DNA from: Dongia deserti
GTDB taxonomy: Bacteria; Pseudomonadota; Alphaproteobacteria; Dongiales; Dongiaceae
Length of the DNA: 64,000 bases
NCBI RefSeq assembly: GCF_003574735.1
Contig: NZ_QORW01000015.1
Span: forward strand, 62,001-126,000
Direction of reading: 5' to 3'
The notes under the pieces are model-generated. The model was not told where the DNA came from. It made no database searches and worked only from the letters and a program-made list of their open reading frames with translations. Below are positions 17,675-26,239 of this stretch, one piece after another. Both the position numbers and the translations under genes were made by a program. The first letter of the stretch is position 1, and each line of letters opens with the position of its first letter.

Positions 17675-17885
17675 GCTTCCGCTCCCAGAGATGATGCCGG
17701 ACTCATTTCCAGCCCCCAAAGCCAAGCTGGGCTGCCGATTTCCGTCAGATCAGTGATCGGCCCGGGCGAAGGAACGGTCAAGCCAGACCTTAGACCATAT
17801 TTGGAACGGCCCTTCGTGCATAGAGCGGCCGCGTCCGTGTGAATCGATAGCTACCGCCATTGCCGCGCTCCGTTGGCAAGTGGCG

Positions 17886-18452
17886 TCAACGGTCGCTGTG
17901 GCGTGCACCCCTGAGATCGGGCCAGCCGTAGCAGATTTCGTCGAGCGTGCAGCCCCACAGGCGCTCTCGACGCTCGGCGACCGCTTTGCCGCCGACGCGC
18001 TCGTAGAAGTAGCGTGAAGGATTGTCGCGCAGGACCCACAGGAAGCTGCAGTCATAGCCCTTGACGAGCATCGCGGCAAAGGCGGCCGACAATAGCCGCC
18101 GGCCGATGCCGCGCTCCTGGAATTCCGGCAGGACATAGAGCGTGTGGATCTCGCCGACGTTTGTGTTGCCGTCGCCGGCGAAGCGCCCACCGGCCGGGCG
18201 ATTGCCGGGCCGCGACAGCCCGAAGCTCGTAAATCCGATCACATCACGATCTGCGTCAGCGGCCACGATGACCGGCTGTGCGTCGGCGCGGTTGCGGATG
18301 ATCCAGGACCATTCGCGCGCCTGGCGCTCGTAGGACATGCGGAGCAGCATGCGGTGCGGCAGGACTGCGGCGTAGGTCGACCGCCAGGTATCGACGTAAA
18401 CTTTGGCGATTCCCGCAGCAGCCCGCTCGGTTGCCAGCCCGATCGTCGTCAT
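17886..18452 (-). CDS. GNAT family N-acetyltransferase
   Basis: This 188-residue acetyltransferase contains the acetyl-CoA-binding core: NVGEIHTLYVLPEFQERGIGRRLLSAAF (residues about 98-125) carries the Q/R-x-x-G-x-G/A pyrophosphate loop. The later segment FLWVLRDNPSRYFYERVGGKAVAERRE completes motif B. The opening WRSTYAAVLPHRML resembles GNAT proteins often linked to toxins or antibiotics, but the substrate cannot be told. It is a single gene, transcribed leftwards, with an apparently non-coding stretch upstream. Confidence 0.88.
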   Translation of the reverse strand: MTTIGLATERAAAGIAKVYVDTWRSTYAAVLPHRMLLRMSYERQAREWSWIIRNRADAQPVIVAADADRDVIGFTSFGLSRPGNRPAGGRFAGDGNTNVGEIHTLYVLPEFQERGIGRRLLSAAFAAMLVKGYDCSFLWVLRDNPSRYFYERVGGKAVAERRERLWGCTLDEICYGWPDLRGARHSDR

Positions 18453-19316
18453 AGAACCAGCCTAGCACGATTCCGTAACGCCGCCAGCCCTCCCTTAGCC
18501 AGCTCATGCCGCGCCAGCTCGTCTCTGGCACCGCGCTAGCTCGTTAAAGTGAGGTGCTAATGATCAGCTGACGCGGGCAATCGTCATCTCCGGTCCGGGC
18601 CGATCCGCTGACATGCTTGGCAGCTCTTCGACTACCGATCTTGACCCTTGGCGGAGCGGACTTCTGCTGCCAGAATAGTATGCAAGTGCTCGCATCTTTT
18701 CCGACTATGGACCTGTCGGAGGTGATGTGCTTCGAGACTCTCGCGGGTATAAAAGCGAACGTCGATTGACCGCTCGTTAGCGCGCCATAGGCGGCTATGG
18801 CTGTTGCTGGTGAGGTCGAAGAGCGCGTCAGAACAACCGAACTGCTGTAATCATTGTGGTGTAGGGCGCTCTTTGACCCGAAAGCGCAGCTGTCTCAAGA
18901 TCCCGCAAATGCCATCAAGGCACGGTCCTTTTGAGGTTCATTTCGACGGAACTTTCCGCTTCAAACAGGGTTTCGTTCCGAACTGCGCGAAATACGTCAG
19001 GATCGGCGGGGAGGTGAATCCCCGAGCTGTTTAGCGCCAGATGATTGTGTCATCGCCACATTAAGTTCTTCGATGCGTTCCCGACGCGTGTGCTCTGTCG
19101 CGCCCAATTGGGTGTGCCCAGGACTACGGAGCCGACCAAGTTCTCAGCCCACGTTAATGTCCGCCAAGCGTCACTGCTGACTGAGCAGTTGACGTAGTCG
19201 TTCCGCAAGCAGGTTGCAGCGAAGTTTGGCCCCCAAGTTCGTGGCGCGGGAACTCACCTGCGGTTGCGACGTTTCATCTGCAAGGCCGCATTCCGCGGCA
19301 TCAATCCTATCGGAAA
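18453..19316. other. long intergenic stretch without a recognisable gene
   Basis: About 860 bases lie between the divergent GNAT and kinase genes, somewhat less GC-rich than neighbouring coding DNA. The longest reasonable frame (18804-19034, plus strand, 76 codons) has Cys-rich, atypical composition and no recognisable family, so I do not call it. No tRNA-like fold or repeat was seen. It may contain promoters and decayed sequence. Confidence 0.45.
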
Positions 19317-22300
19317 ATGTCACACGACCCTTCAGAAGAGTCTGTGGCCGTTGATGGCCTGCATTCGCCGGACCGCCCCGAGCTTGGCGCGCATCCTGCC
19401 CCCTGTCCGGTGGTCGGCTTGGGCGCTTCAGCCGGCGGACTGGAGGCGTTTCAAAACTTCCTGATGGCGGCGCCTCCAGACGCCGGCCTCGCTTATGTGC
19501 TGGTTCAGCATCTCGATCCCAACCACGAAAGTATGCTGGCCGAACTGCTTTCCCGCCGAACCACGATGCCGGTGCGCCAGATCGCTGATGGCATGCCGAT
19601 CGAGCCGAATCACCTTTATCTTATCCCGCCAAATGCCAGCCTCGTGATCGACAAGGGGCGATTGAGGCTTTCCGGGTTTTCCGAGCCACGCGGCTTTCGC
19701 CGGCCCATCGATGTCTTTTTCCGCAGCTTGGCGCAGGATCAAGGAGCCAACGCCGCCTGTGTAGTCCTCTCCGGCACAGGAGCGGACGGCAGCGAGGGGC
19801 TTCGTGCGATAAAGGAGGCCGGCGGCCTCACCCTGGTTCAGGACCCGAAAACAGCGAAGTATGATGGCATGCCGAAGAGCGCCGTTGCCACCGGCCTAGT
19901 CGACAAAGTGATGCCGGTCGGCGACATGCCAGCGGCCATTCGAGACTATTTCGATCGCGGTCACGCGAGCATCTTCAGCCTGCCGGATGTTACCGATTTC
20001 CTGCTCGCTGTGTGTGAAGAGCTGCGCCACCGGCTCGGCCACGATTTCAGCCAATACAAGCGCAGCACGATGATGCGGCGTATCCAGCGGCGCATGCAGG
20101 TGCTCGGCATTGCCAGCCCGCCCGACTACCTTGAGCGCGTCCGGGAGAAGGCGGACGAAGCGAGGCTGCTCTTTCGTGACCTGCTCATCAACGTCACCTG
20201 CTTCTTCCGCGACGCAGAGGCATTCGACTTCCTCCGCCGCGAAGTGGTGCCGGTACTCTTGCGCGACAAGGGCGCGAGCGACACGATCCGACTTTGGACA
20301 CCAGGCTGTTCAAGTGGCGAGGAAGCCTACAGCATTGCCATCCTGATCGCGGAAGCCCTCGCGCGAGCACCGGCGCGACCAACCGTCCAGATCTTCGCCA
20401 CCGACATCGACGAAGCGATGCTGCAGAAAGCGCGCGCGGCAAGCTACCCGCAATCGGCGGTCAAGGACGTGCCGATCGAGCTGCTCGACCGCTACTTCTA
20501 TGCGCAAGAAGACGATTATGTGCTGAATCAAAGCATCCGCGACATGGTGCGGGTCTCCAACCACAACATCATCAAGGACCCGCCGTTCTCGCGCGTCGAC
20601 ATGATCGTCTGCCGCAACCTTCTCATCTATCTGAACACAGCTCTGCAGCAACGCCTGATCCCGGTGTTCCACTACTCACTGAAGCCGCAGGGCTGGCTGT
20701 TTCTGGGCTCTGCCGAGAACATTGCCGGGCGCAGCGATCTCTTCGAGACCGTCGAACAGACGCACCGCATATACAGACGGCGCGGCGCCTATCGCCAGTC
20801 CGTGGCGATGCCGTTGTTCGTCGAGCCGCTTGCACTTGCGGCAGCGGCGAGCAAACCGGCCGAGGGGCAACGCATAGGCGGCGATCGCGCAGATGCCGTC
20901 GTGCGGCGGGTCATGGAGCGCTATGCTCCCGCGCACGTTGTGGTCAATTCCGATAATGATGTTGTCCGCTCATCGACCAGAACCGGAAGGTACCTCGAAC
21001 TTGCGGAGGGAACACCGTCCAACAAGATCACCGATCTTGCCAAGCGCGGTCTTCGCTCCGCGGTGCGCGCAGTGCTCGACGGAGCGCGGGCGAGCAGGAA
21101 GCGCACGATCAAGCGTGAGGTGCGTGTCGAGGGAGAAGGAGATGCAATCTTCCTGGTCGATCTGAATGCCGACCCGATCAGCGAAGAGGAGACGCTCCTC
21201 GTATTCCAGGACGCACGGACGGGCAATCGGGACTTCGACGACGAGAGCGAGGTCGATGTCGAGAGCTATTCCCACGAAGAGCGGATCAGCGAGCTTGAGG
21301 ATGAACTCAACGAGACGCGGTCCAGGCTGCGCACGACGGTCGAGGAGCTGGAGACATCGAACGAGGAGTTGAAGAGTTCGAACGAAGAAATGATGTCCAT
21401 GAACGAGGAGCTGCAGTCGGCGAACGAAGAGCTCGCCACCGTCAACGAAGAGCTCAAGAACAAGGTCGACCAGCTCGCGCGCGCCAATAGCGATCTGCAG
21501 AACTTCATCGAAAGCACGCAAGTGCCGACGATCTTCCTGGATCGCAAGCTGCGGATCAGGAACTTCACCCCGGCAACGAAGGCGCTGTTCCGCTTCCAGG
21601 ATCAGGATCGGGGCAGGTCTTTCTCGGATGTGGTATCGCGTACGGATCAACGCCAGCTCGAAGAACTCAGCCGCAAGGTGCTGGAGATCGGCGAGCCGAT
21701 CGAGCAAGAGCTCACGATCGATAACGGCAACGAGAGCTATGTGCTGCGCGTTCTTCCGTATCGCGACGTCAACGACATAAGCGATGGCGTCATTCTTGTG
21801 TTCTCCGATGTCACGAAGATCAGGCAGACCCAGGCAGACTTAGCGCGCAACGAGGACCTTGCACGTCAACGCAGCCACGAAATCGAGACGCTGTACAAGA
21901 CTGCGCCCGTTGGCATGGCCATGATCGACCGCAATCGCCGATTCCTGAAGGTCAATCGGCACCTCGCCGACTTGACTGGCCACAGCGTGGAAGAGCTCGT
22001 CGGCCGCGCGCTTAAAGACGTGGTTCCGGTGCTGGCGGAACGCATGGAAGGGCCTGCCGCGGATGTTTTCGAGCAGGGTCGGGAGATGAGCAATCTTGAC
22101 GCAACCATCCGCATAAACGGGGATGGCGCAAGAGACTTCCTCATCGACGTCTATCCGTACGAGGAGGACGAGCGCGTGACTGCAGTCGGTGTGGTTCTCA
22201 AGGACGTGACCGACGTGCGGCGACTCGAGAAGGAGCTGCGGCGGCTGATGGACGAACTGCAGCACCGCGTCAAGAATACGTTGGCGACGGTCACGTCGAT

Positions 22301-22811
22301 CGTCAATCAGACAGCTGCAACCAAGTCGGATCGCGCGGATTTCGTGGAGACGCTCAAGCAACGTGTCGGTGCGCTGGCGGCGACGCACAACCTCCTCACC
22401 TTGCACGACTGGCGCGATGCATCCCTGCGCGACATTCTCGATGCGGAGCTGCGGCCATATACTCAGAAGGGGCAGGTCACGATCAATGGTCCAGAGGTCC
22501 GCCTGCCGCCCAAGCACGCGCTTACGTTGACGCTGACACTCCATGAACTGGTCACGAACGCCGCAAAATATGGGGCGCTCGCGCACGATGGGGCCACTCT
22601 GTCCATCGCGTGGATGGTCAGCGTTGATGCCGCTGGCAGGCGACTCTCGATCGACTGGACCGAAAGCAGCGTGCCGGGAGTACCAACGAAGGCGAGGTCG
22701 GGCTTCGGCATGAAGCTGATCAAGAGTGCCGTCGGGCACGACCTGCAAGGCAAGTGCGACTACCGACTGGCCGCGGGGGGCGCCCACTGCACGATTACCG
22801 TGCCGTTCTAA
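19317..22811 (+). CDS. CheB-CheR-PAS-PAS-HWE hybrid sensor kinase
   Basis: This 1164-residue protein has a chemotaxis methylesterase domain at about 30-215 (catalytic Ser38 in GASAGG, His65, and Asp near 155 in GTGADGSEG). A CheR-type methyltransferase follows at about 220-485 (WTPGCSSGEEAYSIA; CRNLLIYLN). A Glu/Asn-rich coiled coil spans about 650-725 (repeats of SNEELKSSNEEM type), then two PAS domains at about 731-975. A C-terminal HWE/HisKA_2 kinase carries the phospho-acceptor His near 983 in LQHRVKNTLATV. This is a known alphaproteobacterial architecture, usually for stress or light signalling rather than chemotaxis. The receiver 11 bases downstream is the likely partner. Confidence 0.93.
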   Translation: MSHDPSEESVAVDGLHSPDRPELGAHPAPCPVVGLGASAGGLEAFQNFLMAAPPDAGLAYVLVQHLDPNHESMLAELLSRRTTMPVRQIADGMPIEPNHLYLIPPNASLVIDKGRLRLSGFSEPRGFRRPIDVFFRSLAQDQGANAACVVLSGTGADGSEGLRAIKEAGGLTLVQDPKTAKYDGMPKSAVATGLVDKVMPVGDMPAAIRDYFDRGHASIFSLPDVTDFLLAVCEELRHRLGHDFSQYKRSTMMRRIQRRMQVLGIASPPDYLERVREKADEARLLFRDLLINVTCFFRDAEAFDFLRREVVPVLLRDKGASDTIRLWTPGCSSGEEAYSIAILIAEALARAPARPTVQIFATDIDEAMLQKARAASYPQSAVKDVPIELLDRYFYAQEDDYVLNQSIRDMVRVSNHNIIKDPPFSRVDMIVCRNLLIYLNTALQQRLIPVFHYSLKPQGWLFLGSAENIAGRSDLFETVEQTHRIYRRRGAYRQSVAMPLFVEPLALAAAASKPAEGQRIGGDRADAVVRRVMERYAPAHVVVNSDNDVVRSSTRTGRYLELAEGTPSNKITDLAKRGLRSAVRAVLDGARASRKRTIKREVRVEGEGDAIFLVDLNADPISEEETLLVFQDARTGNRDFDDESEVDVESYSHEERISELEDELNETRSRLRTTVEELETSNEELKSSNEEMMSMNEELQSANEELATVNEELKNKVDQLARANSDLQNFIESTQVPTIFLDRKLRIRNFTPATKALFRFQDQDRGRSFSDVVSRTDQRQLEELSRKVLEIGEPIEQELTIDNGNESYVLRVLPYRDVNDISDGVILVFSDVTKIRQTQADLARNEDLARQRSHEIETLYKTAPVGMAMIDRNRRFLKVNRHLADLTGHSVEELVGRALKDVVPVLAERMEGPAADVFEQGREMSNLDATIRINGDGARDFLIDVYPYEEDERVTAVGVVLKDVTDVRRLEKELRRLMDELQHRVKNTLATVTSIVNQTAATKSDRADFVETLKQRVGALAATHNLLTLHDWRDASLRDILDAELRPYTQKGQVTINGPEVRLPPKHALTLTLTLHELVTNAAKYGALAHDGATLSIAWMVSVDAAGRRLSIDWTESSVPGVPTKARSGFGMKLIKSAVGHDLQGKCDYRLAAGGAHCTITVPF

Positions 22812-22822
22812 GAGGTTTGAAA

Positions 22823-23191
22823 ATGGGCGATCTGGCCGGCGCAAGGGTGCTGCTGCTCGAGGACGAGTTTCTCATCGCTATGGATGCTGAGCAGGTTCTG
22901 CTGGGGTTAGGTGCGGAGACGGTGAAGATCGCGAGCACGCTCGCCGAGGCGGAACAACTGGCGTCGAATTGCCATTTCGACGCGGCGATGCTCGATGTCA
23001 ACATCAACGGTCAAGTCAGCTTTCCGCTGGCGGAGAGTCTATGGCGCCGCGGCGTAGCGGTCGTGTTCGCGACAGGTTACGAGATGAAGAATCAGCCTTT
23101 TCCCGAGTTCGCGCTCTGCGTCACCAAGCCGTATACGAGTGCAGATCTGCGAGATACTTTTTCCATGGCGCTTCGGCGCCGCGCCGACTAG
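22823..23191 (+). CDS. single-domain response regulator
   Basis: This 122-residue receiver domain without an output domain carries the acidic pair E13/D14, phospho-acceptor Asp58 (AAMLDVNING), Thr84 (VFATGY) and Lys102 (VTKPYT), so phosphorylation is expected. The ATG at 22823 follows AGAGG and lies 11 bases after the kinase stop. Stand-alone receivers paired with HWE kinases commonly act as phosphate sinks or adaptors to other pathways. Confidence 0.92.
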   Translation: MGDLAGARVLLLEDEFLIAMDAEQVLLGLGAETVKIASTLAEAEQLASNCHFDAAMLDVNINGQVSFPLAESLWRRGVAVVFATGYEMKNQPFPEFALCVTKPYTSADLRDTFSMALRRRAD

Positions 23192-23576
23192 GGGCCAATG
23201 CATGCCAGATCGGGCTCGTCGTCATGCGGTGCCCGCGATGACTGAACCTGCCACGATGCAGCGCGCTCACCAGCGGGGCCCTAATCCAAGTCCACTACTT
23301 TTTTGTGCCGTGACTGCACAGGTCTCCTCTGCGGGATAGTTCAGGCATCGACGTGCTCCCGGGCAAGGCAATGGCGGCACGGGCGGAGAGATAAAGATTC
23401 CGGATCGGGTGGCGGCTGGCCGATCGGGTGGGTGCCGCGGCACCGTGTCATTGCCGTGTCAAGCTCGGCAATGACATGACACTTTGAATTTAGGATTCAT
23501 ATGTTGAGACTAATACCACCAGCGAGCTGCGCCTCGCTGCCGTGGACCGGCAACACAAGCAAGCCCGGGAGGTAAG
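23192..23576. other. intergenic region upstream of the Kelch gene
   Basis: About 385 bases without a convincing gene. It contains a hairpin at 23448-23474, an AT-richer stretch just after it, and then the ribosome site GGGAGG of the Kelch gene, so the right part is probably its promoter region. Confidence 0.5.
23448..23474. repeat. inverted repeat upstream of the Kelch gene
   Basis: TCATTGCCG at 23448-23456 is repeated inverted as CGGCAATGA at 23466-23474 around a nine-base spacer, with flanking GTG/CAC extending it imperfectly. It may be a terminator for the response-regulator transcript or a regulator-binding site. Confidence 0.5.
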
Positions 23577-24506
23577 ATGGCAAAGATCCAGATCTTCTTT
23601 CCTGCACTGCTCCTCGGCCTGTTCCTGGGTAGCGTTGCCTCGGCCCAGGGGACCGGCGAATGGACGACCGGCGCAGCGATGCCGTCGGAGCGTTCCGAGG
23701 TGGCGGTCGCCGCGCTGGACGGCAAAATCTACGTCGTTGGCGGATTCGGCGGCCAGCAAGAGCTCGAGATCTACGATCCCGCAGGCGATCGCTGGAGCCG
23801 CGGCGCCGCCATTCCGCGCGCGCTGCATCACGCAGGGGCGATCGGGCTCAACAGCAAGCTCTATGTCATCGGGGGGTACGCCAATGGCTGGGACCCGACC
23901 AACTCGGTCTATGAGTACGACCCGGCTGGCGACCGCTGGCGCTCCCTTGCTGCCATGCCGACGCCACGGGGTGCGCTGGCCGTCGCCGTCATCGACGACA
24001 AGATCCATGCGGTCGGAGGGTCGGGCAATGACCGGCGCAACACGCCGGCTCACGAGGTCTATGATCCCTCGACCGATCGATGGAGGGCGCTGGCGCCACT
24101 TCCGACGCCGCGCGACCATCTCGCGGCGGCCACGGTGAACGGGCGTCTCTATGCCATCGGTGGGCGCGTGGACGGCAGCTATTCGCGGAACCTGGCCGCA
24201 AACGAGTCGTATGATCCGGCGGCCGATCGCTGGGAGGCGCGGAAGCCGCTGCCGACGCCCCGCAGCGGCATCGCGGCGGCGGTACTCGGCGGTCGGATTT
24301 TCGTTGTCGGCGGCGAGGCGCCAGCGGGGACGTTCGACGAGGTCGAGGCCTATGACCCCAGGAGCGATAGCTGGACCAGCCATGCCCCGATGCCGACGGC
24401 ACGCCACGGCCTGGGGGCCGCGGTCGTCGGGAAGATGCATGTCATCGCCGGCGGCCCCTCGCCCGGCGGCTCCGCCTCATCCGCCAACGAGATCTTCACG
24501 CCGTGA
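23577..24506 (+). CDS. exported Kelch-repeat protein
   Basis: This 309-residue protein has a signal peptide (FFPALLLGLFLGSVASAQG) followed by about six Kelch blades spanning the mature protein. Each blade carries the double-Gly strand and W/Y pair, for example IYVVGGFGGQQELEIYDPAG, LYVIGG with YEYDPAGDRW, and LYAIGG with SYDPAADRW. It should fold as a six-bladed beta-propeller in the periplasm. Kelch propellers mediate binding, and in some cases sialate mutarotation (NanM), but no catalytic residues can be assigned. It stands alone and precedes the SDR gene by 99 bases. Confidence 0.9.
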   Translation: MAKIQIFFPALLLGLFLGSVASAQGTGEWTTGAAMPSERSEVAVAALDGKIYVVGGFGGQQELEIYDPAGDRWSRGAAIPRALHHAGAIGLNSKLYVIGGYANGWDPTNSVYEYDPAGDRWRSLAAMPTPRGALAVAVIDDKIHAVGGSGNDRRNTPAHEVYDPSTDRWRALAPLPTPRDHLAAATVNGRLYAIGGRVDGSYSRNLAANESYDPAADRWEARKPLPTPRSGIAAAVLGGRIFVVGGEAPAGTFDEVEAYDPRSDSWTSHAPMPTARHGLGAAVVGKMHVIAGGPSPGGSASSANEIFTP

Positions 24507-24605
24507 CGCGGGGAAATTGCGGGCGGAGTTGGTTCGCAGCAAGATTCGGCAGTACTCGGGTGCGGCTGCAGGTGATTGCAGGCCTCATTTATCGGAGGTG
24601 ATGGC

Positions 24606-25358
24606 ATGCAGGATTTCAGGAACAAGGTTGCCATCGTAACAGGCGCCACCGATGGGATCGGAGAAACCGTGGCAGAGACGCTCCATGCTCGCGGCGCGTG
24701 CGTCGTTGTTGCATCCCGCGATGCGGACAAGACCAGCAAGAAGGCACAGGCGTTCGACCCATCGGGCACCCGCAGCCTTGGCTTCGCCTGCGATGTCTCA
24801 GATCCAGAGCAGGTCTCGGAGCTCGTCAGGGCGACGGTTGGACGCTTTGGCGGGCTGCATCTGGCGGTGAACAATGCAGCGGTCGTCGGTCCGGGAGGCA
24901 CCACAATACCCGACACAGGCATCGAGGACTGGAACGCCGTCATCGCGGTTTCGCTCAGCGGGGTGTTCCATTGCCTGAAGTATGAAATACCCGAAATGCT
25001 GAAGAGCGGTGGCGGGGCGATCGTCAACCTGTCGGCCGCGAACGGCATCATCGGCTTCCCTGGGGTCGGTGCCTACACGGCCGCGAAACATGGCGTGCTT
25101 GGCTTGACGCGCGTCGCCGCATTGGAGTTCGCAACGCAAAACATTCGGGTCAACGCGGTCGGTCCGGGTTTCGTCGATACACCGAAGATGCGCCAGACCC
25201 CCGATGAGGTTCTGGAAGGTTTCCGAGCGGCGCACCCGATGCAGCGGATGGCAACGCGGCAAGAGGTCACGAACCTGATCGCGTTCCTTCTCTCGGACCA
25301 GAGCAGCTTTTCGACGGGCGGGTTCTATCCGGTCGACGGTGGATATACCGCACAATAG
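24606..25358 (+). CDS. SDR family oxidoreductase
   Basis: This 250-residue classical short-chain dehydrogenase has the cofactor motif TGATDGIG at 12-19, NNAA at 89-92 and the catalytic pair Tyr157/Lys161 (YTAAK). The usual catalytic Ser, 13 residues before the Tyr, is Ala144 here (NLSAANG). Ser143 is adjacent and could substitute, but activity may be altered. The C-terminus (SSFSTGGFYPVDGGYTAQ) is typical of the glucose-dehydrogenase-like branch. The ATG at 24606 is preferred to 24576 because GGAGGTG lies just upstream. The substrate is unknown. Confidence 0.9.
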   Translation: MQDFRNKVAIVTGATDGIGETVAETLHARGACVVVASRDADKTSKKAQAFDPSGTRSLGFACDVSDPEQVSELVRATVGRFGGLHLAVNNAAVVGPGGTTIPDTGIEDWNAVIAVSLSGVFHCLKYEIPEMLKSGGGAIVNLSAANGIIGFPGVGAYTAAKHGVLGLTRVAALEFATQNIRVNAVGPGFVDTPKMRQTPDEVLEGFRAAHPMQRMATRQEVTNLIAFLLSDQSSFSTGGFYPVDGGYTAQ

Positions 25359-25447
25359 GACATTTCGACGGAAGTCCGTTCCCACGAGCGGACCGGTTCA
25401 AGTCCGGTCGTGTTATGTTTCACTCATTCGCTTCGATGGAGGTAGCC

Positions 25448-26182
25448 ATGGGCGTGACCTTTCCAAATGAGGGCCCGGAGTATCGCGCCGCTCGGAACAA
25501 GCTGTTGGAGCGCGAGGTCGCGCTCCGGCGTGAAATGGAAGCCGTGGCCGCGGCAGTTCGAGCCCTGCCGCCGGGCGGAGCCGTTCCCGAGGATTACGAG
25601 TTCGACCACATCGACGCCCGGGGGGTGCCAGCCAAGGTACGGTTGTCCGAACTGTTTCGGCCTGGTACCGACACGGTGATCCTCTACCACTTCATGTTCC
25701 CGCGGCACCGCAGCGACAAGCGGCGCGCGCCGAGCAGTGGGCCGATGACAGCGCTTCCCCTCGAGGAGGGGCCGTGTCCCTCTTGCACGGCCTTGCTCGA
25801 CAACTGGGAGGGAGCGGTGCCGCACGTCGAGGGGCTGGGGGCAAACATCGCCGCCGTGGCCAAGGCACCGATCGAGCGGGTTGCAGCCTTTGCAGCGCAT
25901 CGCGGCTGGCGCAATCTGAAGCTGCTTTCAGCCGCCAACACCCGCTTCAAACGCGACTATCATGGGGAGGACGAGGAGGGACAGCAGGTGCCGATCCTCA
26001 CGGTGTTCCACAAGGGCGCCGATGGGGTGGTCAGGCTGAGTTGGGCCTCCGAGCTGTTGTTCGCGCCAGCCGAGCCGGGGCAAGATCCACGGCATATCGG
26101 CACGGTCGAGCCGATGTGGACTCTCTTGGACCTCACGCCCGGAGGGCGGCCGCACGCGTACGAGCAATTCGAATACGAATGA
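25448..26182 (+). CDS. DUF899 family thioredoxin-like protein
   Basis: This 244-residue DUF899 protein has a predicted thioredoxin-like fold. It shows the family's opening (EYRAARNKLLEREVALRREMEAVAAAVRALPPGG), the central YHFMFP segment, a CPSC thiol pair and the closing MWTLLDLTPGGRP. The ATG at 25448 follows GGAGGTAGCC; an upstream ATG at 25415 is less likely. The last 214 bases (25969-26182) recur almost unchanged at 31094-31307, on the other side of the RND efflux operon. The function of the family is not established; a redox role is inferred from the CxxC. Confidence 0.9.
   Translation: MGVTFPNEGPEYRAARNKLLEREVALRREMEAVAAAVRALPPGGAVPEDYEFDHIDARGVPAKVRLSELFRPGTDTVILYHFMFPRHRSDKRRAPSSGPMTALPLEEGPCPSCTALLDNWEGAVPHVEGLGANIAAVAKAPIERVAAFAAHRGWRNLKLLSAANTRFKRDYHGEDEEGQQVPILTVFHKGADGVVRLSWASELLFAPAEPGQDPRHIGTVEPMWTLLDLTPGGRPHAYEQFEYE
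25969..26182 (+). repeat. 214-bp direct repeat, copy 1 (3' end of the DUF899 gene)
   Basis: Aligned by eye to 31094-31307, the two copies have the same length, no gaps and three mismatches, ending at the stop codon. Weaker similarity (shared GGCGCCAGCG and AGCAGGC) continues about 30 bases past the stop. The copies bracket the marR-efflux operon. Confidence 0.9.
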
Positions 26183-26239
26183 TATCGGCCGAAGGCGCCA
26201 GCGGGGACTCAGCAGGCGTAAGCAGTGCACCGGCTCTCG

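Noticed and set aside
18804-19034. Possible 76-codon gene in the long gap before the hybrid kinase
   Set aside because: Atypical composition, no convincing ribosome site and no recognisable family.
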